A program made the position numbers and the translations under genes. 64,000 nucleotides of DNA, from contig CAWGRQ010000038.1 of assembly GCA_963824985.1 (NCBI GenBank), forward strand, positions 62,001 to 126,000, given 5' to 3'. Source of the stretch: JAFNAG01 sp963824985 (GTDB lineage Bacteria > Acidobacteriota > UBA6911). The notes beneath the pieces are model-generated. The model saw nothing but the letters and a program-made list of their open reading frames with translations, was not told the origin of the DNA and ran no database searches. Shown piece after piece: positions 11,480 through 19,475 of this stretch (position 1 is its first letter; each line of letters starts with the position of its first letter).

Positions 11480-12664
11480 GTGGGCCGCTGGCGCTCTCCT
11501 TTTTCGTTTTCGTTCACAGCCGCGGGAGCCGCGTTCATCCTCGTCGTCTTCCTGATCGCGCTGGGAGCGGTCAGGACGGGCAACAACCTGTTGTACCTGG
11601 TCCTCGCCGTCCTGCTGGCGGCCATTCCGGCATCGGGGATATTCGCCCGCCTGACGCTGCGCGCGATCTTCGTCTCCCTGCAGGTGCCGCAGAATGTGTT
11701 CGAGGGGGAGCAGGTCTCCATCAAGATCTCCCTGAGCAACCAGAAACGCTGGGTATCGAGCTTCTCGATCCAGGTCGAGGATCTATCCCTGATTCGCGGG
11801 CGCCGCCGCGCCTGGGGGGGGCTGAAGTTCCTTCCCCGATCGGACTCCGCCTCCGTCGCCGGACAGTCCCCGGTGCTGCATCACGCCGCTTACTTCCCGG
11901 CCATCGCTCCCGGCGAGTCGCGGGCCGAGCTGATCACCCAGTCATTTCCGCGGCGGGGTCTGTACCACCTCGAGGCGTTGCGCCTTTCAACGCGATTCCC
12001 TTTCGGCCTGTTCCGCCGGGGCGAGCAGGTTTCCGTGGGCGGCGACGTGCTGGTCTATCCGTCCATCAGGCAAATATCGTCGGATCTGCATCTGCTCCCC
12101 TTTTTGCCTGGAAAGCTGGAAGGCAAACGCGTCGGTCACGGCGAGAGCCTGTTCGCAATCCGCAGGTATCGTGCGGGGGAGAGCGCCCGGATCATTCACT
12201 GGAAGGCCACCGCCAAAGCCGGAATCGTGATGGCGCGCGAATACGCGCGCGAGGAAGAGAGCGAGTTCTGCCTGATATTCGACACCACTCTCCACGCCCC
12301 GGAGAGCGCAGCCCGGGAAAAATTTGAAAAGGCGGTCTCTCTGGCTGCGAGTCTTGCGTCCCACTTTGTCAATGAGGGGGCGGATTTCGAGTATGTCACG
12401 CCCCGCGAGCACATTCCCCGCGGCACTGGAACCGATCACCTGTATCGCATCCTGCGCTCGCTCGCGGTGGTCGGCGGTGAAGCGGAGCGGCCTGAAGGCA
12501 TCCCCGGCCTGGAAGCCGAGCTTGCGGCCGGGGTGGAGAGGGAACGACTGATGCGGATCCTTTCCGAAAAGGTGTTCAAGATCATTCTCACTTCCAGACC
12601 CGCGGGAGCGTTGCCGGCGACCGTCTGGCGTTCATCCTATGTAATTTATTTCGCGGACCTATGA
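11480..12664 (+). CDS. DUF58 domain membrane protein
   Basis: The 394-residue protein has two N-terminal hydrophobic segments (about residues 12-50), then a beta-rich region with FPRRGLYHLEALRLSTRFPFGLF, and the DUF58 signature region GESLFAIRRYRAGESARIIHWKATAK near residue 225, followed by a von Willebrand A-like fold. A GTG start is used after a G-rich ribosome site. It lies 17 nt after the MoxR gene and overlaps the transglutaminase gene by 4 nt. DUF58 proteins usually work with MoxR ATPases; their biochemical role is unresolved. Confidence 0.88.
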   Translation: MGRWRSPFSFSFTAAGAAFILVVFLIALGAVRTGNNLLYLVLAVLLAAIPASGIFARLTLRAIFVSLQVPQNVFEGEQVSIKISLSNQKRWVSSFSIQVEDLSLIRGRRRAWGGLKFLPRSDSASVAGQSPVLHHAAYFPAIAPGESRAELITQSFPRRGLYHLEALRLSTRFPFGLFRRGEQVSVGGDVLVYPSIRQISSDLHLLPFLPGKLEGKRVGHGESLFAIRRYRAGESARIIHWKATAKAGIVMAREYAREEESEFCLIFDTTLHAPESAAREKFEKAVSLAASLASHFVNEGADFEYVTPREHIPRGTGTDHLYRILRSLAVVGGEAERPEGIPGLEAELAAGVERERLMRILSEKVFKIILTSRPAGALPATVWRSSYVIYFADL

Positions 12665-14856
12665 GTTGCGCCGCCGCCTACAGATTTTCCGGCTATGGGA
12701 TGCTCGCTGCGGGGTTCCTCGCCCCCGCGGCGGCCGGGGTCGTTAACCCGCTGCTTCCGGCGTTATGGAGCCTGGTGTTTCTGGCCAGCTGGTTCCTCGA
12801 CACCGGGCGGCTGGGGCGGGCCTTGCCCGCCTGGCTCGATGCCGTCGTGGTGCTGGCTTATCTTCCGGTTCTGTATTACGAAATCGGCCGTCTGTCCCAC
12901 CCGGTGCCGATCGCGCTCCTCCACCTGGCCTTTTTTCTGTCCGCCTGGAAACTCCTGACCCGCGCGTCGGACCGCGATGACATCTGTCTGTTTCTCCTCA
13001 GCTTCGCAGCCCTCCTGTCGGCGGCCGTGTTGACCCTGGATCTCACGTTCCTGGCCTGCCTGCTGCTGTTCCTGGCGTTTGCAATCAGCTCCCTCATCCT
13101 GTTCGAAATGAGGCGCAGCAGCGCGCGCGCTTTGCGCTCCGGCCATATCCGCCCCCTCGTGGTCCCCGGGCATTTGCGGGGAACGAGATATGAGCTGTTC
13201 GCGGGATTTCCGGCCGGGCATCTGGCGGTCCTCACCCTGGTGCTGACCGGGTCCATCACCGCCCTGGCGGTGCCGCTGTTCATGCTGATACCACGGGTAA
13301 CGCTGAGACCGCATCGCCCGGTGGCGCCTGCGGTCGCGTTCATCAGCGGCTTTTCTGAAACCGTAAAGCTTGGCGCCATCGGGAACATCAAGGAATCCCG
13401 GGAACCGGTCATGAAGGTCAGGGTCGACGTGCCCCCCTCCAGCCTGCCCGCCGACCTGAAGTGGCGCGGCATCGCGCTGGATCACTACGACCATGGGTCA
13501 TGGCGGCGCAGCCGTACGGATCGCGATCGCATACCCATGCAGGCAGGGTATTTCAAGCTGGCGGAGAGCTCATCCGGGACCAATCTTCTGAGCCAGACTG
13601 TCTACCTGGAACCGATCGCCACGGATGTGGTTTTCGGCAGCCACAGGATTCTGGCGGTTTCGAACGATCTCGGCGGGCTCGAGCAGGACGCGGCAGGCAA
13701 CATATTTTCGGTGTCCCCGCGCTCCGGTGCGATCCGCTACACGGCGGTTTCGGATATTACCCGGCCCGATCCGCGGTTGATCGAACCCATTCCCTGGCAT
13801 CTGCCGCGCCAGATCACGGAATGCTGTCTCGATCCGGGGGAACAGGATCCGCGGGTTGCCGCGCTCGCCCGCCGCGTGACGGCATCGGCAAAAAGCCCCT
13901 TTGAGCAGGCACGATCGCTGGAGGCCTATCTGCGCACCAGTTACGGATACAGCCTGGAACTCAAGGGGCCCGAGGACAGTCGCGATCCGCTCGCGATGTT
14001 CCTGTTCACGGTGCGGCGCGGTCACTGCGAGTATTTTGCCACGGCCATGGCGGTGATGCTGCGGCAGCTGGGGATCCCCTCGCGTCTGGTTAATGGTTTT
14101 CGGGCCGGGGAATACAATCCGTGGTCCGATCATTGGACCGTGCGGCAGTGCAACGCGCACAGTTGGGTAGAGGCCTACTTCCCGCCCTATGGCTGGGTGG
14201 AATTCGATCCTACACCGGCGGATCCGGCGGTGCCGGAAACGGATCTGATGAAAGCCGTAAAAGGATTCTTCGATGCCCTTGATCTCTGGTGGTCAGCGGA
14301 CGTGGTGAATTACGATCTGCGGAGACAGGCCCGTTTCGTGGAAGCGGGGCGGGCATGGGCAAGCGATTTCCAGCGGGCGGGACGGGACTATGCCGGGGAA
14401 ATAAACCACGGGGTCAGCAGCTGGTTGGAGGCGGGTCGGTGGAGGGAAGCACCGTGGGGAGTTTTCATCGTCATCACCGCCGCGCTGCTGGCGGGGGCCT
14501 CCCTGATCCGCAAGCTCTTCATCCGGCTCGCCCGACGGGGACTCCACGCCTTCCGCCGCCGCACATATCGCCGGGACCACGGGGCCTTGATCACGGACAT
14601 TTACATGCAGGCGCTCGCCATGGTGGAAGACCTCGGGTGGGGACGATCCCGGAGCCAGACGCCGGCGGAGTTCGCCCGGGAACTGGCCCAGGAACCATTT
14701 GGGGAGACGCTTTCATCGCTCACGGCCCTTTACAACCGCGCACGGTTTGGAGGCCAAACCCTGGACGAGGATGCTGGACAGGCGCAGGCCCTGCTGCGGA
14801 AGCTGCGATTGGCCCGGCCTGGAGGACATCGTCCCGGGCTGCGGTCGGGGCCGTAG
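12661..14856 (+). CDS. Transglutaminase-like membrane protein (DUF3488/TGc/DUF4129 type)
   Basis: The 731-residue protein starts with about six membrane helices (residues 5-215). An extracytoplasmic region holds a transglutaminase core near residues 455-520, with the catalytic triad visible as GHCEYF (Cys), NAHSWVEAYF (His) and VEFDPTP (Asp). A further helix near residue 600 and a cytoplasmic C-terminal tail follow. The start overlaps the DUF58 stop by ATGA, so translation is coupled. The group may form a membrane-associated protein-processing or peptide-bond-forming unit; the function is inferred from family only. Confidence 0.88.
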   Translation: MSCAAAYRFSGYGMLAAGFLAPAAAGVVNPLLPALWSLVFLASWFLDTGRLGRALPAWLDAVVVLAYLPVLYYEIGRLSHPVPIALLHLAFFLSAWKLLTRASDRDDICLFLLSFAALLSAAVLTLDLTFLACLLLFLAFAISSLILFEMRRSSARALRSGHIRPLVVPGHLRGTRYELFAGFPAGHLAVLTLVLTGSITALAVPLFMLIPRVTLRPHRPVAPAVAFISGFSETVKLGAIGNIKESREPVMKVRVDVPPSSLPADLKWRGIALDHYDHGSWRRSRTDRDRIPMQAGYFKLAESSSGTNLLSQTVYLEPIATDVVFGSHRILAVSNDLGGLEQDAAGNIFSVSPRSGAIRYTAVSDITRPDPRLIEPIPWHLPRQITECCLDPGEQDPRVAALARRVTASAKSPFEQARSLEAYLRTSYGYSLELKGPEDSRDPLAMFLFTVRRGHCEYFATAMAVMLRQLGIPSRLVNGFRAGEYNPWSDHWTVRQCNAHSWVEAYFPPYGWVEFDPTPADPAVPETDLMKAVKGFFDALDLWWSADVVNYDLRRQARFVEAGRAWASDFQRAGRDYAGEINHGVSSWLEAGRWREAPWGVFIVITAALLAGASLIRKLFIRLARRGLHAFRRRTYRRDHGALITDIYMQALAMVEDLGWGRSRSQTPAEFARELAQEPFGETLSSLTALYNRARFGGQTLDEDAGQAQALLRKLRLARPGGHRPGLRSGP

Positions 14857-15068
14857 CCCTGAGCCCTCACTATCCATGAACGTCTTTCGCAAACCGTTCG
14901 TGTTTGGGCTTATGGTCCTCGATATGTCCCTTAAAAGCGAAAAGCTGCCACGGATCAGTCCCGGAAGCACCGGTTTATCGTCCTTGGCGCTCCGCTGATG
15001 CTGCAGCCCTTTCCGGATGCTGGCTATGTCCCATTCAATCAGATTCGGACCAGCGCGGAATCCTGCAG

Positions 15069-15353
15069 ATGACTGCAGCCGAATATTTCGATCTGGTAGA
15101 CAAGTCGGGACGCATGATGCGGAGGGATAAACGGGGAGCCATCGATGCCGATTGTGCGCCGCTCCTGCTGCGGATTGGCGCCAATCCGGAAGCATGGCTT
15201 GATACCATCTCCCGCTTCGGATCCAGATTCCATCTCGCCGCCGGGTTGCTTTCCAGTCTGCGCAAGTTTGCCGATCAGCTCGGCAGGCGGTGGCTCAAAG
15301 GCGTTGCCACGGCTCGTGCCGCCTTCGCATCATCACCGCCGCAATTGGCCTGA
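15069..15353 (+). pseudogene. C-terminal remnant of a RAYT/IS200-like transposase
   Basis: The translated segment contains the typical C-terminal pattern of REP-associated tyrosine transposase-like proteins: AAEYFDLVDKSGR, a DKRGAI step, PEAWLDTISRFGSRF, and RRWLKGVATARAAF near the end. The N-terminal catalytic part with the HUH motif and nucleophilic Tyr is absent upstream (14857-15068 has no matching frame), so this is a broken copy. It is of interest because REP-like palindromes are abundant in this window. Confidence 0.65.
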
Positions 15354-15594
15354 CCCCGTATGAGCCCGACGGCCAAACCTCTGCAGATCTGGTGCCAGCT
15401 TCTGACCGCATCGATCGGTTCCGGCATCATTTGGCTATTTCCATGCCGGTGACCGCCCTATTGCCTTGATTCCTGCCGACTTGTTTCACCCAACGGTCAC
15501 ATTCCTTCGCTAAATCCAAAATCGCCGCTCCGCCCACAGAGGCTGAGATAAGGAATAGGATGAATAATCGGTGTCCAGGCTTTTTCCTCATCAC

Positions 15595-15816
15595 TCAGTC
15601 GATCACCGATCCACCCGCCCGGCAGGCACCGAGACAATGCCACAGGTTTTTCGAAGGGGTAATGACGAGCGACGGATCACGGTCTTCGTGGAAAGGGCAG
15701 ATGCCGATCAGGTCCGCGCCGTGGCGTTCGAGCTTAATGCCGCGCGCCGCGGCCAGGCGTCCGACCGAAACCTCCGTTTTCAATCGCTCGATCTCACCTT
15801 CGGGTATGCGCGCCAT
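15595..15816 (-). pseudogene. CHC2 zinc-finger primase fragment
   Basis: The 73-residue product starts MARIPEGEIERLKTEVSVGR after a GAGGAGG ribosome site and carries the DnaG-type zinc motif CPFHEDRDPS with WHCLGAC. Related proteins continue with IDW.., but here a TGA stop replaces the Trp codon after GGSVID. The downstream frame does not resemble a TOPRIM domain. It looks like a truncated mobile or accessory primase. Confidence 0.6.
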
Positions 15817-15973
15817 CAGGGGCCTCCTCGGTAGCAGCCGCCGCGAAAACTCTGTCAAGCCCAAAACACTGAAAAAGCCGATTGATAATTTTGAGGCGTA
15901 TTGATAGGTATATATATCAATAGAGGCAAGCAAAAAGATGGAAGCCGCAAAGAATTTCTATAATTCGGACGTT

Positions 15974-16336
15974 ATGGCAGGACGTCCTCCAACCAAAGAT
16001 GCGCCCCCGTTCGGCCGGTGTCTGTCGGCCTTGCGCAAGAGCCGCGGCCTGTCCCAGCGGGAACTGGCCGCACGACTGGAGACGACGCGCGAAATCATTG
16101 ACCACTACGGGCGCCGGTCGGTGAATCCCTCGCTGGCATTCATCGAACGTGCGGCCGAGGCCTTAGGAGTATCGGTTGCCGAACTATTGGGCGAGCCCAA
16201 CCATGGCCGCAGCCGGCCCGGCCCGGCGCCACGGTTGGCCGAGCGCCTGGAACAGATCCGGCTGCTCCCCCGGAAAGAGCAGGAGTTCGTGATCCGGTTT
16301 CTCGACACCGTTCTGGAAAGCGCCGGCAGAGGCTGA
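15974..16336 (+). CDS. XRE-family transcriptional regulator
   Basis: A DNA-binding protein of about 120 residues with a helix-turn-helix near residues 10-65 (LSALRKSRGLSQRELAARLETTREIIDHY) and a short C-terminal helical tail (EQIRLLPRKEQEFVIRFLD). ATG 15974 starts MAGRPPTKDAPPFG; ATG 15938 is an in-frame alternative with a weak GAGG site. A TATAAT lies at 15959-15964, just before the chosen start. It precedes the MNT/HEPN pair by 16 nt and could regulate that operon. Confidence 0.7.
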   Translation: MAGRPPTKDAPPFGRCLSALRKSRGLSQRELAARLETTREIIDHYGRRSVNPSLAFIERAAEALGVSVAELLGEPNHGRSRPGPAPRLAERLEQIRLLPRKEQEFVIRFLDTVLESAGRG

Positions 16337-16352
16337 CTTTTTTGGAGCAAAG

Positions 16353-16652
16353 ATGAATCGCGACCAGGTCCTGAAAATCATCGCCGACCATCGGAAAACG
16401 CTGGCTGTCGATTTCGGAGTCAAGTCTCTGGCGCTGTTCGGCTCTATCGTGCGCGGCGAGGCGACGGCGGAGAGCGACGTCGATCTGCTCGTCGAGTTTG
16501 ACGGCCGGCCGGTGGGGCTGTTCCACCTGTCCAGAACCCAGCATTACCTGGAGGGGATACTCGGCGTGCCGCGGGTGGACCTGGTACTGCGCGACGGCAT
16601 CAAACCGGCGCTGAAGGATCGCATCCTACGGGAAGCCGTCTATGCTGCCTAG
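16353..16652 (+). CDS. MNT-type nucleotidyltransferase antitoxin
   Basis: The 99-residue minimal nucleotidyltransferase has GS-x3-RG at residues 30-35 and the acidic pair SDVD (42 and 44), with a third acidic residue in RVDLVL near 76. In the MNT/HEPN systems such proteins modify and neutralise the adjacent HEPN RNase. A TGGAG ribosome site precedes ATG 16353. The stop TAG lies in a CTAG that also forms the target duplication of the inserted element at 16653. Before the insertion it overlapped the toxin start by 11 nt. Confidence 0.85.
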   Translation: MNRDQVLKIIADHRKTLAVDFGVKSLALFGSIVRGEATAESDVDLLVEFDGRPVGLFHLSRTQHYLEGILGVPRVDLVLRDGIKPALKDRILREAVYAA

Positions 16653-16926
16653 GAGCCTGTCCGAGAATTAGGAGGGGTCGCGCGCATGGGGCTTGCGAGG
16701 CGAGCTCAAGGCGCGAGGAGGAGGCGATGTCGATGCACATCGTTGACGACGAGCAACGCAGAGATCGCCCGCAACCCCCATGCGCCCTTCGGGTTCCGGC
16801 GGCGCAGGGGCATCTGCGGCGTTGGCGCTCCTCGACGATGTACACCGACATCGCCTGCGTCGCGCCGCCTTGCATCTGCCCCTGCGGCGCTCGGAACGCG
16901 GCCCCTCCTAATTCTCGGACAGGCTC
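16653..16926. mobile_element. 274-bp MITE inserted in the MNT/HEPN junction
   Basis: The ends are inverted repeats identical at 29 of 30 positions (GAGCCTGTCCGAGAATTAGG at both ends). The element is flanked by CTAG at 16649-16652 and 16927-16930, a 4-bp target duplication like that of IS5-group elements. The interior is itself imperfectly palindromic: 16724-16743 pairs with 16835-16854 at 18 of 20 positions. No transposase is encoded. Removing it with one CTAG restores ATG CTG CCT AGG GAT TGG, the natural start of the HEPN gene. Confidence 0.88.
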
Positions 16927-17267
16927 CTAGGGATTGGGCTTTCCGGATCCAGGACATTCTCGATGCGATCGCCAAAATCCGGCGCTACGTTTCCGACATC
17001 GATTTCGACGCCTTCGAAAACGACGAGGAGATCATGGATGCCGTCATCCACAATCTCACCGTGATCGGCGAAGCCGCCCATCATATCCCCGCGGAAATCA
17101 CCGGCCGCCATGCCGACATCCCCTGGCGCCAGATGATCGACATGCGGAATTTCTCCGTTCATGCATATTGGAACCTGCGGCCCTCGGTAATCTGGAACAC
17201 TATCCAAAACGACTTGCCGCCCCTTGTCGCTCGGCTCGCCAAACTTCTATCCGCGCCCAACGAATGA
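16686..17267 (+). CDS. HEPN-domain toxin (DUF86), 5' end replaced by the MITE
   Basis: The genuine HEPN part begins at 16932 (RDWAFRIQDILDAIAKIRRYV) and includes the RNase motif R-x4-H in MRNFSVHAYW. Its native start, ATG 16642, is now separated by the inserted element. The frame remains open back into the element to 16686, so a fusion with about 80 element-encoded residues is possible, but no good ribosome site is evident. Either the toxin is silenced or it is made as an extended form. Its antitoxin partner is the MNT gene just upstream. Confidence 0.7.
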   Translation: MGLARRAQGARRRRCRCTSLTTSNAEIARNPHAPFGFRRRRGICGVGAPRRCTPTSPASRRLASAPAALGTRPLLILGQAPRDWAFRIQDILDAIAKIRRYVSDIDFDAFENDEEIMDAVIHNLTVIGEAAHHIPAEITGRHADIPWRQMIDMRNFSVHAYWNLRPSVIWNTIQNDLPPLVARLAKLLSAPNE

Positions 17268-18073
17268 TTGCCTGCATCAGCCAGGTGCTGCATCTCAGGC
17301 GGCGCCGCGATCCGAAACCAGGTCACGATTCCGGGGATACTCGCATATAGGTCTTCGCAAGATCGTCGATCCTGGGGCTGCTCAGAAGGGAAGTTTGCAG
17401 GCCTGGCGGCCCGAACTGCCGCCAACCACAGAAAAATAACGAGCGCCGCCGGAATCTGCGGTCACATCCTGCCCGGATAAAAATCCGCAAGAAAGGTGGC
17501 AACAACGGGCACAGTTTGCGTCGGCGCAAGCTGTGCCGTCGCCGGAAGATGGATGCCGTGGAAGCAGAATCTTGTTGCCAGTTTTGTTGCCTCTCGACGT
17601 GGGCTGACGAACAGAAGCGGCAACAAAGTGGCAACAGAGCGGCAACATGTTGCCACTTTTGTTGCCAATTCCCCGGGGCTCGAAGGATCTCTTCGAGGTA
17701 TTGCGTCTCGGTCCGGAGAGCCCTGCTCGACGGACCGGGAACTTCCATGCGAACCTTCCCTCAATCAAGATCGATCCACCATGCCGAGCGCCGGCTTCGC
17801 AATGACGCCCACCCCTTCGCGCCGACCATCGCCGCCCTCCCCCAGGACGCGCGTACCAACGCCGCCATTGGCATGGGCACAGAGCGGTGCAAGACTCCTG
17901 ATACCAAAGAAGAGGGCAAACAAAGAGGGCAAGGCCGCTTAGAACGAAAAAACAGGCCTCGAATATTCACGTAAGCCGGTTTTCGAACCCTCCCAGGACA
18001 TCTATCTCTTTTTGTGGGTGTGATTTGCCCTGGTCTGTCCCCGATCCGCTCTTCGGTGCGACCCCGATCCTCG
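17268..18073. other. Gene-poor stretch
   Basis: No convincing gene is seen in this 0.8-kb space. Several overlapping open frames on both strands lack family resemblance, ribosome sites or hydrophobic patterns. The notable content is a run of GGCAAC units forming the hairpin at 17619-17666. Confidence 0.5.
17619..17666. repeat. GGCAAC-rich hairpin
   Basis: Arms GGCAACAAAGTGGCAACA (17619-17636) and TGTTGCCACTTTTGTTGCC (17648-17666) are near-perfect inverted copies with a short loop containing another GGCAACA. A further TTTTGTTGCC unit lies near 17582. It could be a protein-binding or recombination site; function is unknown. Confidence 0.6.
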
Positions 18074-18634
18074 CTATTTCCCAAATGTTTTGTAGAAGAC
18101 ATCCTTCTCTTGCACTGCCCATCCCGGCCATTGCCCCCACCATCTTAGAAGCCAAGTCCGGATCTCCCGGTTTTCAGGCTTGGCTAGATCTGTCGATAGG
18201 GCTAATCCCTTTTCCTCAACAAATTCTAACCTGAATACTTGCTTTGTAGTGGGATTGAAAATCAAAGCACCGCTTTCATTGGTGCAAAAATGACTCTTGC
18301 ACCACTTCCAAGCAACGCAAACGGAATCTTTTGCGAATGATGCCAACGCAAGATCTTCCCGCCCGTGCACAAAGCTAAAAGCAGGAGCGAATCGGAATAT
18401 GACACTCTTTTGTTTCCCGGTTCCGCTCCAGACTATTAAGCCTGCATCGCCTGTCTGAGCTACATAATCATCATTCATAACCTCGAATTGCTTTTCCCAA
18501 GAATTGCCTTCCATTTTCCCCTGGGCAGCACGGATTTCATCCCTACTCTGATGACGAGCTACATCCCAAACTTTTGCCGATAAACCTAGTTGCAAAAGCA
18601 TACTAAACTGCAGAAAAAGTAGGACCATCCTCAT
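18074..18634 (-). CDS. Exported protein of unknown function, coupled to the lysozyme-like gene
   Basis: The 186-residue protein begins with a hydrophobic signal-like segment (MRMVLLFLQFSMLLQLGLSA) and then a soluble, mostly polar region with Cys and Trp-rich stretches (CVAWKWCKSHFC near residue 110). No family is recognised. Its ATG overlaps the stop of the upstream lysozyme-like gene by ATGA, so the two are co-translated. Base composition is visibly AT-richer than the surroundings, suggesting acquisition. A periplasmic immunity protein for the upstream hydrolase is the most attractive idea, but unproven. Confidence 0.6.
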   Translation of the reverse strand: MRMVLLFLQFSMLLQLGLSAKVWDVARHQSRDEIRAAQGKMEGNSWEKQFEVMNDDYVAQTGDAGLIVWSGTGKQKSVIFRFAPAFSFVHGREDLALASFAKDSVCVAWKWCKSHFCTNESGALIFNPTTKQVFRLEFVEEKGLALSTDLAKPENREIRTWLLRWWGQWPGWAVQEKDVFYKTFGK

Positions 18635-19335
18635 GGCTGATTATCATCCTTCATGCATTCAAAAAGAGAAGCAATACCCGTGAAACGGCTATAGATGCTA
18701 CGTGCGTAGGACCCAATATCCCGGCTATTAGGTCCGTGCCAATAAGCCGCAGCTGAACCGAGGCTCGGATCGTCTCCTCCAGCACGGTGGACCGCTAGAT
18801 CATGTGCGCCGGCCAAAAAACTATTGAATGCATCCTGTGTCAGATCTATGCCGGAAGGATTAAATTTCTTCTGCCACGATATATTATTCAATTTGTAATA
18901 GCTATTGATCTGTAATGGACCATAATCTCTCGACGTTTTCTCACCGCGCCGGTTTTTGTTTACACCTATTACCATGGAGGTAGAAAAATTTGACTCCTGT
19001 GACCAGACCGAAGCGAGAATGGCAGGATCGACACCATATATTACATAGGCAGACATAATCCAATCTAGAGCCTGTGTATTTGGAAGCTGGTATTCTTTCG
19101 CACCATTCTGCATGGCTTTTTGCCGACATTCGCTAAATCGGTCGCGTTGATATGGCCCCCATCCGTTGTCCCCCGATGAGGAACTGCCGGCTTCACCTCC
19201 GATTCGCTCGCCAAGCCCCGACCGGCCACCCGACCCATCATCCTCCCAATAGGGATAATAATCTTCCTCATTATAGGCGGCTTTTGGGACACGGAAGAAC
19301 GCGCAGGCCTTTTGCGCCGATCCACGTTCTTCCAT
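18631..19335 (-). CDS. Lysozyme-like (lytic transglycosylase fold) protein, N-terminus from a repeat
   Basis: The 234-residue protein has an SLT/lysozyme core: GVDPAILASVWSQESNF with probable catalytic Glu114, then RDYGPLQIN (137-145), and a C-terminal SAAAYWHGP..YARSIYSRF. There is no signal peptide. The first roughly 18 residues are encoded by a palindromic repeat at 19286-19340, which also supplies the ATG, so the original N-terminus may be lost. A Gly/Ser-rich linker precedes the core. This resembles the detached C-terminal module of a larger delivered protein. Low GC agrees with transfer. Confidence 0.65.
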   Translation of the reverse strand: MEERGSAQKACAFFRVPKAAYNEEDYYPYWEDDGSGGRSGLGERIGGEAGSSSSGDNGWGPYQRDRFSECRQKAMQNGAKEYQLPNTQALDWIMSAYVIYGVDPAILASVWSQESNFSTSMVIGVNKNRRGEKTSRDYGPLQINSYYKLNNISWQKKFNPSGIDLTQDAFNSFLAGAHDLAVHRAGGDDPSLGSAAAYWHGPNSRDIGSYARSIYSRFTGIASLFECMKDDNQP

Positions 19336-19340
19336 GTCCT
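19286..19340. repeat. Short copy of palindromic family A
   Basis: Arms GGGACACGGAAGAAC (19286-19300) and CGTTCTTCCATGTCCT (19325-19340) are inverted, with AGGCCTTTTGCG between. The same arms and the CAGGGCTTTTGCG step occur in the longer nested palindrome at 63767-64000, so this is a shortened derivative. Confidence 0.75.
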
Positions 19341-19475
19341 GCGATGTCCTGTGACCTTTCTTCGTTAATCCTGCGGGTTAGCGCCTGGGGGGTTGCCCCT
19401 TGAACGGGTCCCGGGGAAAGCCTAGTATTCATTATTTCCCGGGGCATTCCAGTGCTCCGGATCGGGAGCGGCGGC

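Noticed and set aside
17323..17974. Overlapping frames of 128-152 codons on both strands
   Set aside because: No ribosome sites, no family resemblance, and their sequence is dominated by GGCAAC repeats.
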